A DNA stretch of 64,000 bases from Nitrospira_D sp019636945. GTDB taxonomy: Bacteria; Nitrospirota; Nitrospiria; Nitrospirales; Nitrospiraceae. The stretch spans positions 1 through 64,000 of the forward strand of contig NZ_JBLFBO010000013.1 of the NCBI RefSeq assembly GCF_047338595.1, written 5' to 3'. The notes below the pieces were generated by a model. That model was not told the origin of the DNA. It worked only from the letters and a program-made list of their open reading frames with translations, and made no database searches. Of the stretch, positions 52,079 through 61,114 are shown piece after piece. The stretch's first letter is position 1; each line of letters starts with the position of its first letter. A program made the translations under genes and the position numbers.

Positions 52079-53509
52079 TCAGTAGAAGTTGTATCGGAGG
52101 AGGAAACTGGCCAGAAATGCTCCATCGTGCCAGGTGTCGTTAAACGCTTTACCGGGGAAAAAGTACCCAAGGACGAACTTGGTTTGCAGATGCGGGATCC
52201 CTTGGTATCCCACGACGAGGTCAACCTCGCTGCCGATATGCTTGCTGAGTCCTGTCGGGTCCGTATCAAGGTCGGATCCACCAATGCGTTTCGAGGCATG
52301 GTCTTGGAGGTAATAGTGATAGACCAGGTCGAAGGAGGTCTTGGAGAGCGGTTTGATCCCTACGCCTCCCGTAAAGACCATGAGGTTGGTCAGTCTGGGA
52401 TCCAAGACCTCGCCATAGTATTTAAAGCGTGCCACGCCGTTCAGTTTGTCCGAATTACCCTGAAACCCAGTCTGTCGAAATCGCGCATCGACGTTGTCGT
52501 TGGGGTTACTGTCTCCTGTTCCATAGGCGTAGCCGATGGTGAGGGAAGGTTCCCAAGCCCTGTCGAATACCTGCGTGAGCCCGACGTCGATTGCCTCACC
52601 TCGTATGCGCTGACCTCCGTCTGAGCCGCGGACCGCAGCCGTTTGTAACCAGTATTTTAGGTTGTCGAAAAGCCGCCCACTCGTCTGGAGACCGACTGTG
52701 ATCGGTTGAGCTGTACCGAGCCGTTGCTGATCCTGATAGAGGGCGAACAGTCCGATGTGGTTTTTTTTGCCGAACTTGTAGTCGGCATAGGCGTAATAAT
52801 TGACAAACCCCTCCTCGTCCTCTTCAGCTTCCCGTCTTAGGAGATTCCGCTGAACGAGGTTCAATTGGCTGACCGATAGCTCCACTGAAAATTGTTCATA
52901 CTGGTAGCCCAGCCTGATTGCGTCCATGTTCTCATTGAACAACCACCGTCTGGAGTCGATGAACCGTTGTCGTCCAACTTGAAGCCGTGTGCCAGGGACC
53001 ACGTTTTTCACGGTAAGAAAGGCGAGATTCATGTTCAACTCGGTGGTCTGTGACCTGTCCTCGATTTCCTCGACGGCAATCGGTATTTCAAGCACTGGAT
53101 TCACATAGAGTTGCAAATATTGATTGGGCTCATACGCGAATGCGGGAGCGAAGATCGGCGTCAAGGTGCTGTCGGCCTTGCCGAAAGTCGAGGAGAGGTC
53201 ATAGTGACGATTGGTTTCTCCTTCGAGCGAGGTATAGCCGCCGACGAATAAATCGGGACCGATGGGGATGGTCGCTCGTGGTGGTGCGTTTGGATCGAAC
53301 GGCTCCACGAGAGGACTGCTCGATAGACCGTTCGCGTGGCTGTACGTCGGAAGGAGCAGACCATTCGTTGGGGGAGGCTCGTTCGATGAGGATGGTAATG
53401 GACTTCTAGTCTCTTCGACGGGTTTCGTCTCGGCTTGTACGATGTTGGCAAGCCAGAGCGTCAATACTGCCACCAGCATTATGAGTCGTATTGGAGTGTT
53501 GCGGTTCAT
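52079..53509 (-). CDS. Alginate-export-type outer-membrane beta-barrel
   Basis: 476 residues from ATG 53509, where a signal peptide begins (PIRLIMLVAVLTLWLANIVQA). After a Pro/Ser-rich periplasmic stretch the rest alternates polar and hydrophobic residues in barrel strands, as in AlgE/PF13372: QLYVNPVLEIPIA, RLQVGRQRFIDSRRWLFNEN, FSVELSVSQLNLVQRN, TIGYAYGTGDSNPN. It ends in ...LRYNFY, an aromatic C-terminus required for BAM-mediated insertion. It is the last gene of the minus-strand glycan operon and follows the ABC exporter by 70 bp, so it is a good candidate for the outer-membrane exit of the polymer. Confidence 0.85.
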   Translation of the reverse strand: MNRNTPIRLIMLVAVLTLWLANIVQAETKPVEETRSPLPSSSNEPPPTNGLLLPTYSHANGLSSSPLVEPFDPNAPPRATIPIGPDLFVGGYTSLEGETNRHYDLSSTFGKADSTLTPIFAPAFAYEPNQYLQLYVNPVLEIPIAVEEIEDRSQTTELNMNLAFLTVKNVVPGTRLQVGRQRFIDSRRWLFNENMDAIRLGYQYEQFSVELSVSQLNLVQRNLLRREAEEDEEGFVNYYAYADYKFGKKNHIGLFALYQDQQRLGTAQPITVGLQTSGRLFDNLKYWLQTAAVRGSDGGQRIRGEAIDVGLTQVFDRAWEPSLTIGYAYGTGDSNPNDNVDARFRQTGFQGNSDKLNGVARFKYYGEVLDPRLTNLMVFTGGVGIKPLSKTSFDLVYHYYLQDHASKRIGGSDLDTDPTGLSKHIGSEVDLVVGYQGIPHLQTKFVLGYFFPGKAFNDTWHDGAFLASFLLRYNFY

Positions 53510-53578
53510 GTATCTTAGACGGATTGCCCGAGTGAACGTGACGGTATTGGCGCACATCAGTGAAAAAATAATTTGGTG

Positions 53579-55411
53579 CTATGTCAGATTGTTTGATCGA
53601 GGATGGACTAGATGGTCTGACTGCTGCACGTAGAGGCCGGCATAGAGCCCATGCTGGCTTAGCAGTTCCCGGTGTGTGCCCTGTTCGACTAAGCGGCCTT
53701 GGTCTAAAACAAAAATGCGATCGAACAGATCCATTCCGACTAAGTGATGGGTAATGACGATCGTGGTCCGATCGGCCTGGATCCGTGTGATGGTTTCACG
53801 GACATAGGTGGCCGATCGGTGGTCCAGCGAGGCGGTAGGTTCATCAAGCATCAGAATCGATGGCTGCTTGACGAGGGCGCGTGCGAGGCAAATCCGTTGC
53901 CGTTGCCCACCGGACAAGGTGCCGCCACGCTCTCCCACAATGGTGTCATACCCATCAGGTAGCTCTGCGATGAACTCGTGGGCATTGGCCTCTTGAGCCG
54001 CTTTGACAATCTGCTCGCGTGTTGCCTGTTCGACTCCGTATGCAATGTTGTCTGCGATACTGGCTTGGAACAGGAGCGTATCTTGGAGCACCACGCCGAT
54101 CGAGTGGCGGAGCGATTCGCGCTCGTAGTCGGCAAGGCTTCTGTCATCGAGCAAGATCGTTCCTTGGGACGGTTGATAGAGACGCAGCAGCAGGCTGACC
54201 AGCGTTGACTTGCCGGCTCCGGATGGACCGACGAACGCCACTCGTTGACCAGGTGCAATCTGAAGGGTGAGGTCACGCAGTACAGGACATCCCTCCAGAT
54301 AGCTGAATGAGATGTGCTCCAATCGAATGTCGCCGATCAAGTGATTGACCTTAACGGCGTCCGGGCGGTCTTGAATGTCCGGTTCGTTGCCGAGCAAATC
54401 AGCGATGCGTTGTGCGCTGACCATTGCCTGGGAAAATTGGGATGAGAGCTTGGACATATCCTTGATCGGACCGTAGATATTCTTCATGTAGCTGACGAAG
54501 ACCAACAGGTCGCCAGGGGTTATGCGGGCCTTCAGTACTTGCCAGGCCCCCAAAAAGACGGTGACGGCGGTACTGATTGCGCCGATGATCGACACCACCC
54601 GCGCCACTGCGGCAGTTGTTCTGGCCGTACGAAGTCCGGTGTGAAGGTGTTTCGTACTTTCCTGGTTGAACCGGTCTTGCTCGACCCGTTCCCGCCCGAA
54701 GGTCTGCACGACAGAGATGGACGACAGCCATTCATTCAGCCGTGAGGTCATGTGACTGTCCCGCTCCCGCTGATCACGCGTGGTTGCAAGAATGTTTCGA
54801 TTTAAGATGAAGAGTGCTGTGACAAGGATCGGCATCGTGGCGAGGATAATGAGGCTCAGCTCCCAGTTGAGGGCAAACATGACCACGAACATGCCGATGA
54901 ACGTGAGGATGTGGCCGGACACGGCCAATGGAATATCCGTGAAGGCGTTCTTCAACGTTTGGGTATCACCCGCGAGCTTTGTCAAGAGCTCACCAGAACG
55001 GGTCTGCGAGTGAAAGGACAGTGAAAGCCTCTGGACATGAGCGAAGAGGTGTTGCCGGATGGTGAAGACCAAGCGATGGCCGATCTTGCTCGTCACAAAT
55101 GATTGGGCATACGACAAGGCACCGTTCATGGCGGCAATGACGGCGATCGATGCCGCTAGACTGCCCAACAAGGCCAATGGCCATGACTGTATGAACGGAT
55201 CGAGGAAGGTCAATGACGGCGGCAAGGACTTTTGCAGCAGGATGTAATCAAAAATAAGTTTGAGCGGCCAGGGCGCCATCAGTTGCATGAGCGTGACGCC
55301 GAGGAGGCACCCAGTCGCGAGAGCCAGATGTGGCCAGGCTGAGCGTAAGTGCGAGGCGATGATGGTTCGAAATCGAGCCTGCCCTCGACGCGTGATCTCC
55401 GTCTGTCTCAT
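53579..55411 (-). CDS. ABC exporter, fused membrane and nucleotide-binding domains (MsbA-like)
   Basis: 610 residues. Six-helix transmembrane domain (1-320; LATGCLLGVTLMQLMAPWPL, MFVVMFALNWELSLIILATM) then a nucleotide-binding domain: Walker A FVGPSGAGKSTLVSLLL near 390, Q-loop VVLQDTLLF, signature TLSGGQRQRICLARAL near 497, Walker B ILMLDEPTASLD and H-loop VITHH. Type IV exporter architecture, acting as a homodimer for lipid-linked substrates or glycan. It overlaps the next upstream gene by ATGA and precedes the outer-membrane barrel gene, so it is likely to flip or export the product of the operon. Confidence 0.9.
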   Translation of the reverse strand: MRQTEITRRGQARFRTIIASHLRSAWPHLALATGCLLGVTLMQLMAPWPLKLIFDYILLQKSLPPSLTFLDPFIQSWPLALLGSLAASIAVIAAMNGALSYAQSFVTSKIGHRLVFTIRQHLFAHVQRLSLSFHSQTRSGELLTKLAGDTQTLKNAFTDIPLAVSGHILTFIGMFVVMFALNWELSLIILATMPILVTALFILNRNILATTRDQRERDSHMTSRLNEWLSSISVVQTFGRERVEQDRFNQESTKHLHTGLRTARTTAAVARVVSIIGAISTAVTVFLGAWQVLKARITPGDLLVFVSYMKNIYGPIKDMSKLSSQFSQAMVSAQRIADLLGNEPDIQDRPDAVKVNHLIGDIRLEHISFSYLEGCPVLRDLTLQIAPGQRVAFVGPSGAGKSTLVSLLLRLYQPSQGTILLDDRSLADYERESLRHSIGVVLQDTLLFQASIADNIAYGVEQATREQIVKAAQEANAHEFIAELPDGYDTIVGERGGTLSGGQRQRICLARALVKQPSILMLDEPTASLDHRSATYVRETITRIQADRTTIVITHHLVGMDLFDRIFVLDQGRLVEQGTHRELLSQHGLYAGLYVQQSDHLVHPRSNNLT

Positions 55412-57447
55412 CGTGGCACCGTTTGTGACTCCCGTGTGAGCGGCAGCAAGGTTTGAAAGGTATGGAGTCGTACTGCTGCGGATCGCGTGAGCTCAGCCAT
55501 GAGCTGGTCTAGAAATACGAAGGCCTCGCGCTCCATCACCTTGTGATGGAGCAGGAGTCCTACCATCGGCAGCATGTCCATCTGCGATATCAGGACCTGG
55601 ACAATCTCATGCGGAGCCTTCATGCGGGCCCCGCCTTTCCAGGTGTAGAGATCCAGCGTCGTGGAAATCTCGGAGAACCGGTACCCAGTGATGCCGTCCT
55701 TCCCACGATCTTTGGACAAGACCCGAAAGCCGAGTTCATCCAGCGCCCGATAGGTGTCTGTGGTGCAGCGATTCCATGGCGGGGTGAAGGCCGGGAAAAA
55801 CAACTCCTCAAACGTGGATTCAAGAATCGCTTTCCCCTGTGCGATGTCATTCAGTTGTTGCGTGAATGAACGGGAAGGGCCGAACTCGTATTTCCGCCCC
55901 TCCGGCTCATGATTCGAATGTATCCACCCATGTTGGTCCAGGCTTAACAGCGCACGGTCGGCTCGAAGGACATTCTTCAGAGTGGCCGTACAGGCGGGTG
56001 TCAGCCGACCGGGGATAATTTCTAGATTCATTGGCACGCCTCTGGCCAGCGCAAGGTCGAGCAGATGCTTCAGTGATTCCTCGTCTTCATCGACATCGTC
56101 GTCTCGAAGAAAAAGATGGAGTTCTCGACCTTCGGTCTGTTTTTCGTCCAGGAACTGTCTTAGTGCGGTTTGCCATTGTCCAGGTTGAGGCATGGAGACC
56201 GATCCCCACGCGGAGCGAGTGGTCCGATTATCCGACTGTTGGGCGAGCCGTTCAATCGACAGAGCCGTTTCTCGTCCACCGTTAGTATTGATGGAATGTG
56301 GAGTGCGAGCGTGCGAAGCACTCAGAGAGGCGAGGATCTTTTCTGCGAGCTGTTCAGGGGTGAGGTCAGTAGGCCGTAGTAGGGTGAGGAGCCCACGCTG
56401 CTCAAGTTTCTTGGCTCGAATGGTTTGCTCGTCATTTTTATGACCGGTAAAGGGCCACACCAGTGCGCGTGTGCCGGTATTCAACAGATTCATACAGGTG
56501 TTGTAGCCGGCCATTGAGATGGAGAGGGTGGCTTGATGCATGAGTGATTCAAACGATGAGGTGAAACGTCGGACTTGGATATGTGAGCACTGGGCTGCAA
56601 GTTCATGGAGCTCCACATACTGCTGCTCGGGCATATAGGGGCCTGTGAACACGAGCATCCGATGGGGGAGTTTTTGAATCAGCAGTGTGGAGGCCCGAAT
56701 ACTACTGTCGAGCAGTTCGTAGCCCACACGCCCGCCACCGACACTGGCAAGAATCAGCGGCCTGCCATCGGAAACTGATTGGTCGTCTGTTGTTTGAACA
56801 TCCGCCGACAGATCTGAGCCCTGCGTCACAAACCCGGTGTACTGAACTTCGCATCGGAGATCGTGGCAGCGTGAAAAGGTCTCATCTAATGTCTGGAAGG
56901 TCGGATCCGAATGGATCAGTAGTAGGTCGAAATACCGATTCATCAGACTCACAACCCAGTCTTCATGACGAACGTGATCCGGTTTGGTCACTAGAATATC
57001 CCGCAGGCTGCAGACGACTTTGGTTGATGGTGCTGATAAGCGGATATGTGCCAGTAAGGGCAACAGCTCAAAGGCAAACCGCTTTCTCCCAAACGGGAAA
57101 AGCTCGATGATCACGACGTCTGGACGAACATGACCGACGAGCTCGAATAACGTGCGCTTTCTGGCTTGTTGAACCTGTTCAAGGCTGGTGCTCTCACCGT
57201 GGACGTTCAGACTCTGAAATTCACTGTCAGTTGTGATCGGAGGTAGATTGACGATCGTCACCCACGATGGCGTATCCACGCCGGAAAGGGATTCACCTCC
57301 GTTCACGAAAACGACGGAGCAATTCCGCAGGGCTCGGGCAATGGCCATGCTTCGGATGAGGTGCCCCATCCCCAGGACGTGCTGACAATAGATGAGGACG
57401 CGTGGCTTGTTGTCACAATCTGTTGTGGAAGCCGACTCGTTGCTCAT
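55408..57447 (-). CDS. Fusion: GT28-like glycosyltransferase (N) + polysaccharide-deacetylase-like domain (C)
   Basis: 679 residues. Residues 1-390 are a GT-B fold of the MurG/GT28 type: RVLIYCQHVLGMGHLIRSMA (glycine-rich acceptor loop), LILASVGGGRVGYEL, MLVFTGPYMPEQQY and SISMAGYNTCMNLLNTGTRA (donor pocket). Residues about 435-640 contain HLFLRDDDVDEDEESLKHLL, VPMNLEIIPGRL, SLDQHGWIHSNHE and FFPAFTPPWNRCT, the layout of NodB-homology/DUF2334 deacetylases (Asp-Asp, His-x3-His, PPWNR). One chain could therefore add an N-acetyl sugar and remove the acetyl group. Overlaps its neighbours on both sides by four bases. Confidence 0.82.
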   Translation of the reverse strand: MSNESASTTDCDNKPRVLIYCQHVLGMGHLIRSMAIARALRNCSVVFVNGGESLSGVDTPSWVTIVNLPPITTDSEFQSLNVHGESTSLEQVQQARKRTLFELVGHVRPDVVIIELFPFGRKRFAFELLPLLAHIRLSAPSTKVVCSLRDILVTKPDHVRHEDWVVSLMNRYFDLLLIHSDPTFQTLDETFSRCHDLRCEVQYTGFVTQGSDLSADVQTTDDQSVSDGRPLILASVGGGRVGYELLDSSIRASTLLIQKLPHRMLVFTGPYMPEQQYVELHELAAQCSHIQVRRFTSSFESLMHQATLSISMAGYNTCMNLLNTGTRALVWPFTGHKNDEQTIRAKKLEQRGLLTLLRPTDLTPEQLAEKILASLSASHARTPHSINTNGGRETALSIERLAQQSDNRTTRSAWGSVSMPQPGQWQTALRQFLDEKQTEGRELHLFLRDDDVDEDEESLKHLLDLALARGVPMNLEIIPGRLTPACTATLKNVLRADRALLSLDQHGWIHSNHEPEGRKYEFGPSRSFTQQLNDIAQGKAILESTFEELFFPAFTPPWNRCTTDTYRALDELGFRVLSKDRGKDGITGYRFSEISTTLDLYTWKGGARMKAPHEIVQVLISQMDMLPMVGLLLHHKVMEREAFVFLDQLMAELTRSAAVRLHTFQTLLPLTRESQTVPR

Positions 57448-58850
57448 AGCCTGAATCCTTTCTGGGCCAGCTGAAGAATCTGCTCGACGGTGCGCTCGAA
57501 TCCCGGTGCGAATCGTAAGTAATGCCGGTAAGCCTTATTGATGAATTGGAGACGGGCATGCCAGGCCAATCGTTCGAGCGGGACCTCCCATTCCACCTCT
57601 CGCTGGTATGTGCGGTACAGCCGAGTCGATAGGTCTTGCACAAATTGCTGGTCTAGCTCACGGAAATGCAGATCGACCATAAAATTGGCCAGGTCCTGAA
57701 GGGGGTCTCCGATCACCAGCTCATCTAGGTCGCAGAACACGAGCCGTCCCTGATGGGTGAGCAGCTGTTGAATGTGAAAGTCCCAATGGATCGGACAAGG
57801 GGGAATGGTTGATGCCGGAGGCGGGATCTGTTCGAGATCATTGGCCATGGCCATACACGTTTCCGCGAGAGTTGGAACGGCATCTGAAAGTTTGGCCAGT
57901 TTTTTGTGGGCCTCAGTGACATGGTCCGTTGTCGAATGGATGGTGAGACCGGGGACCTGACTTGTATGAAGTGATACCAAACCTCGTGCGATTTCTGTGA
58001 TGTAGTGTTCATGGTTCGATGGATTGAGGACTTGGATAAGGGGCGTCCCAGGAACGCCGCGTTGCCACAGGGTGTTGATCGCAGCGCTGTAGCCGAGAGG
58101 CTGAGCAATGGCCATCGCTTGTGGATCGGCCAGGGACCGGTCCCAGAAAAACTGTAGGCGCTCATAGAGCGGTCGTCCCTGTGAGTCGCAGAACGTTTTC
58201 CCAAACAGTTCGTCGATCCGACCCTGGGTAGAATCATAGAGGGTATACCGATTGGTACAACGAATCTCCGGTCGATAATTGACCAGGTGTCGTGCCAGGA
58301 CCTGAGGCGTGCCTTGTATGCCAATCTGCTTCAGCCCATCTAGCGGGAGATGTTGCTCGATTGCCACGAGATCAACAAGGTGGTGCAAATGTGGAAGTGC
58401 TGGGTCATGGGGGAATCTCCACAGGATGAGATCCTGCTCTGGGACATGGATCACAGAATTAGGAAATTCCCGGTCAGACATTCCATTCTGAATGAGTAGG
58501 CGAAAGGCCTCTCTACTGCGACCGCCAAGAAACACCTTCAAGTAAACGATACGCTGGCAGCCTGGGCCAGCTGCTTCTTCTCTCAGTGTGAGCTGATAGC
58601 AGGCGGACAGCGTGGACTTACTCTTGCTGGTCGGCTTGAGGTACGTCTTCAGCTTTGCGTCCAGAATGACGCAGTCCCTGATTTCGAAAGAGCCGGTGGA
58701 AAGTTCTGGAACACATGATCGAAGGATGGGAACAGCGTCCACGAGAGTTGCGAACCGCTGAAAGGTTCGGCGTAGAGTCCCCCAATCTGGTGTTACCATG
58801 GGCTTAGAGACAGGACCGATGTTGAGTGGTGTATGGGTGGTCGACATCAT
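57444..58850 (-). CDS. APH-fold phosphotransferase (kinase 2)
   Basis: 468 residues. Aminoglycoside-phosphotransferase/choline-kinase fold in the C-terminal half: the catalytic loop is IHWDFHIQQLLTHQG (near 352-366; HxDxHxxQ rather than HxDxHxxN) and the metal site FCDLDELVIGDPLQDLANFM. The N-terminal 200 residues lack a known motif. Members phosphorylate sugars, amino alcohols or antibiotics; in a glycan operon a sugar or phosphoethanolamine-type substrate is likelier. Its ATG overlaps the stop of a 31-codon frame (ATGA) and its stop overlaps the next gene (ATGA). A second kinase of this type lies three genes upstream. Confidence 0.82.
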   Translation of the reverse strand: MMSTTHTPLNIGPVSKPMVTPDWGTLRRTFQRFATLVDAVPILRSCVPELSTGSFEIRDCVILDAKLKTYLKPTSKSKSTLSACYQLTLREEAAGPGCQRIVYLKVFLGGRSREAFRLLIQNGMSDREFPNSVIHVPEQDLILWRFPHDPALPHLHHLVDLVAIEQHLPLDGLKQIGIQGTPQVLARHLVNYRPEIRCTNRYTLYDSTQGRIDELFGKTFCDSQGRPLYERLQFFWDRSLADPQAMAIAQPLGYSAAINTLWQRGVPGTPLIQVLNPSNHEHYITEIARGLVSLHTSQVPGLTIHSTTDHVTEAHKKLAKLSDAVPTLAETCMAMANDLEQIPPPASTIPPCPIHWDFHIQQLLTHQGRLVFCDLDELVIGDPLQDLANFMVDLHFRELDQQFVQDLSTRLYRTYQREVEWEVPLERLAWHARLQFINKAYRHYLRFAPGFERTVEQILQLAQKGFRL

Positions 58851-58942
58851 GCATGCCTCACGCGTGCCAGGATGTTCGTGAGTACGCGATCCGCATCGAA
58901 ATAGCTTTCAGCGATGTCGCGAGCCGTGTAGTGACGGTTCAT
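58847..58942 (-). CDS. 31-codon micro-ORF joined by ATGA overlaps on both sides
   Basis: Minus-strand ATG at 58942 overlaps the phosphatase stop (58939-58942), and its TGA at 58847-58849 overlaps the kinase 2 start (58850). The peptide begins MNRHYTARDIAESYFDADRV and ends in NILARVRHA, a plausible amphipathic helix. It could be a real microprotein, the leftover tail of a deleted gene (the ESYFDADRV part resembles the C-terminal end of some GT4 enzymes), or a translation-coupling device between the two enzymes. No homologue recognised. Confidence 0.55.
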   Translation of the reverse strand: MNRHYTARDIAESYFDADRVLTNILARVRHA

Positions 58943-59625
58943 GCGACCTCAGGTGATGCTGTTTCTGCATCTCTATAGTCGACTCGACCCATGGCCAGTT
59001 CCAACGGCTCCCCCCTGAGTAGGTAGGTGATCAGTTGTGGCTGATCGCCGGTTGTAATTTGATAAACGCACTGACTCTTGAGCGTCAGGTGCGGCCAGCG
59101 CTCTTCCGATTGGCGCATCAACATGCCGAACAGTACTCGGTTGGTGTTGCGATGCCCCACGATGAGGATCGTCCCACCGGCTTCATGAACAAGAATGTCT
59201 TTCAGTACCTGTTGCACCCGTTCTGCCAGATCAATGAAGCGTTCTCCGCCTGGAATCCGATGGGTGCGCTTATCGTGCTTTCGCGCATCCCACAAGGCAC
59301 GGGCTTCTGGATCCCGATCATCACGAAAGCGGCCTTCCAGTACTCCAAAATGCTGCTCATTCAAGTCGGCGTGGCTCTGGATCAGGAGGCCATGCATCGC
59401 AGCAGTGGGTCTGGCCGTTTCGACTGTTCGTCCGAGGGCACTGGTATAGATCCCGGTCAAAGGCACCCCGAGGAGCCGTACTGCCAGCATCTGACTGTGG
59501 CGGATCCCCTCTTGTGACAGCGGCGTATCGAATTGGCCAGAGACTCGTTTTTCCAAGTTCAACTGACTTTCGCCGTGGCGAACCAGGTAGATCGTGGTTG
59601 GTCGAGATGTTGTCCGGCTCATCAT
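58939..59625 (-). CDS. Histidine phosphatase (phosphoglycerate-mutase-like)
   Basis: 228 residues. The phosphohistidine site is IYLVRHGESQLNLEKR at residues 11-26 (RHGE, His17). RVSGQFDTPLSQEGIRHSQM, TSALGRTVETARP, EQHFGVLEGRF and ILIVGHRNTNRVL with the second catalytic His complete the branch-1 family. Dephosphorylates small phosphate esters. Sitting between two kinases, it may remove phosphate from an intermediate or a repair product. Start overlaps the preceding kinase by four bases. Confidence 0.9.
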   Translation of the reverse strand: MMSRTTSRPTTIYLVRHGESQLNLEKRVSGQFDTPLSQEGIRHSQMLAVRLLGVPLTGIYTSALGRTVETARPTAAMHGLLIQSHADLNEQHFGVLEGRFRDDRDPEARALWDARKHDKRTHRIPGGERFIDLAERVQQVLKDILVHEAGGTILIVGHRNTNRVLFGMLMRQSEERWPHLTLKSQCVYQITTGDQPQLITYLLRGEPLELAMGRVDYRDAETASPEVA

Positions 59626-61112
59626 GGTTGCCTGCTCCTGTCATGGGTTTCGGCCAATCCGTCAGCCAGTGATTCCAATGAAAGGGATTCCGAAATTCGG
59701 TCCGCAAGGCTCAAAAGAGCCTTTAGGTGCTCTCGCTGATTGTGTTTCAGGCGAGTGATGCATCGGTGCGAACGCTCGACCACCAAGGCCACGGCGGTAA
59801 ACCAGGTGAGCGTGCGTTGATCGATCTTCCATGGCGTGGACTGATTGTAGTGGTTGAGAAATCTCTGTACCGGAACTGCCATCTGGGACAACGGTACTCG
59901 CTTCGCTAACGCCCCCGTGAGTAACCCGGCAACAAAACTGCCGAGATCCAGACCGGGATGTCCCTCACAGACATTGTCGAGATCGATCAAAGCGATCCTG
60001 TCTTGCGTCAGGAACAGATTCTTCATATGGAGATCACCGTGAAGCGTCGCGGTAGGCCCAAGCGGAATGATTTTGGCATGTTCGATTAACCGATCCCGTA
60101 ATGGAACTAGTATGGGTCGGCAAGTTGGCCGGCACTGCATCAAGACGGAAGCAACGGATTCAAGCTTGCTGAGCTGCTCCGCCATGGTGATCTGCGGAAT
60201 ATTCGACAAAGGGGTTGTATGGAACGTGGCGATGGTGTGGGCGGCTTTCTCCAGAAGGGGAATGCTTGCTGGGGTTTCAATGGAGTGGTTCTCCAGTGTG
60301 GTGCCCTGAATACCCTCTTGCCAGAGAGTTTTGAGGCGCGTGTCATATCTCAGCGGCCGCGCGACTCCGAGCCGCCCACTGCGTCGGGCCTCACTGTTCC
60401 AGAGTTGCTGCATCACCAGATCTGTCTGAGCTCCTTCTTCGTTGTAATAGGTCTTACCGAAGATCGTCAGTGTCTGCCTCGTATCCCGGGATGAATGAAT
60501 CAGTTCAAATGATGTCTGCACCGTGCAGGTGTGTTCCCCGACATAGTGCATCACGCGGGATTTGGTGTCGGCCACTTGCCAGCCTGTGCCTACATGCGCC
60601 AGGACCCAGTTGGGTGGAATGCTCGATGTGCTCAAGGCTGCGTGGCTGGAGGCCGGCAGCGTGTGTATCTTGCGATCGTTTGGAAAGCTCCAGAGGACCA
60701 TCTCGATCTCGGGAAGATGGATCAGTGGTTTCCCGAATCTCGGCTGCACGAGGGCCTGCGTTGAGGCCTTTTCCCATTGTGGCAGCGAGCGGCCGTTCGG
60801 GAACGCACGGCCGCAGAGAATCTGTTCTCCGCTCTCTCTCGTTTCGACGTTCTCGACGTCCAGCCGATAGCTGATCATGCAGGACGATGTCGGCTTGTAC
60901 CGGACCTGGATAATGTCGCACTGCCGGATCAGGAAGCGGTCTCGAACACTGGTCGACTCGAACATGCCATTCCACAACGTCTTTCTCATGGCTTCTGCGT
61001 CTAAGATCATCGAAAGCTGTGGAAGCTGGACATCCATTGGAATGTCGTCGCGTCCATCACGCTGAGAAGGTCGAGATGTTTTTGTTGTTGGGATCACAGC
61101 GGTATTCATCAT
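59622..61112 (-). CDS. APH-fold phosphotransferase (kinase 1)
   Basis: 496 residues from ATG 61112, two bases after the upstream stop (an ATG three bases downstream is equivalent); a longer frame to 61169 would overlap the lyase gene by 55 bases. The kinase signature is TLHGDLHMKNLFLTQDRIAL (HGDLHxxN, near 355) and IDLDNVCEGHPGLDLGSFVA. Like kinase 2 it has a long N-terminal part (about 200 residues) with matching order of motifs (TLWQEGIQGTTLENH versus TLWQRGVPGTPLIQV), so the two are diverged paralogues. Substrate unknown; a monosaccharide or glycan residue is inferred from context. Confidence 0.83.
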   Translation of the reverse strand: MMNTAVIPTTKTSRPSQRDGRDDIPMDVQLPQLSMILDAEAMRKTLWNGMFESTSVRDRFLIRQCDIIQVRYKPTSSCMISYRLDVENVETRESGEQILCGRAFPNGRSLPQWEKASTQALVQPRFGKPLIHLPEIEMVLWSFPNDRKIHTLPASSHAALSTSSIPPNWVLAHVGTGWQVADTKSRVMHYVGEHTCTVQTSFELIHSSRDTRQTLTIFGKTYYNEEGAQTDLVMQQLWNSEARRSGRLGVARPLRYDTRLKTLWQEGIQGTTLENHSIETPASIPLLEKAAHTIATFHTTPLSNIPQITMAEQLSKLESVASVLMQCRPTCRPILVPLRDRLIEHAKIIPLGPTATLHGDLHMKNLFLTQDRIALIDLDNVCEGHPGLDLGSFVAGLLTGALAKRVPLSQMAVPVQRFLNHYNQSTPWKIDQRTLTWFTAVALVVERSHRCITRLKHNQREHLKALLSLADRISESLSLESLADGLAETHDRSRQP

Positions 61113-61114
61113 GG

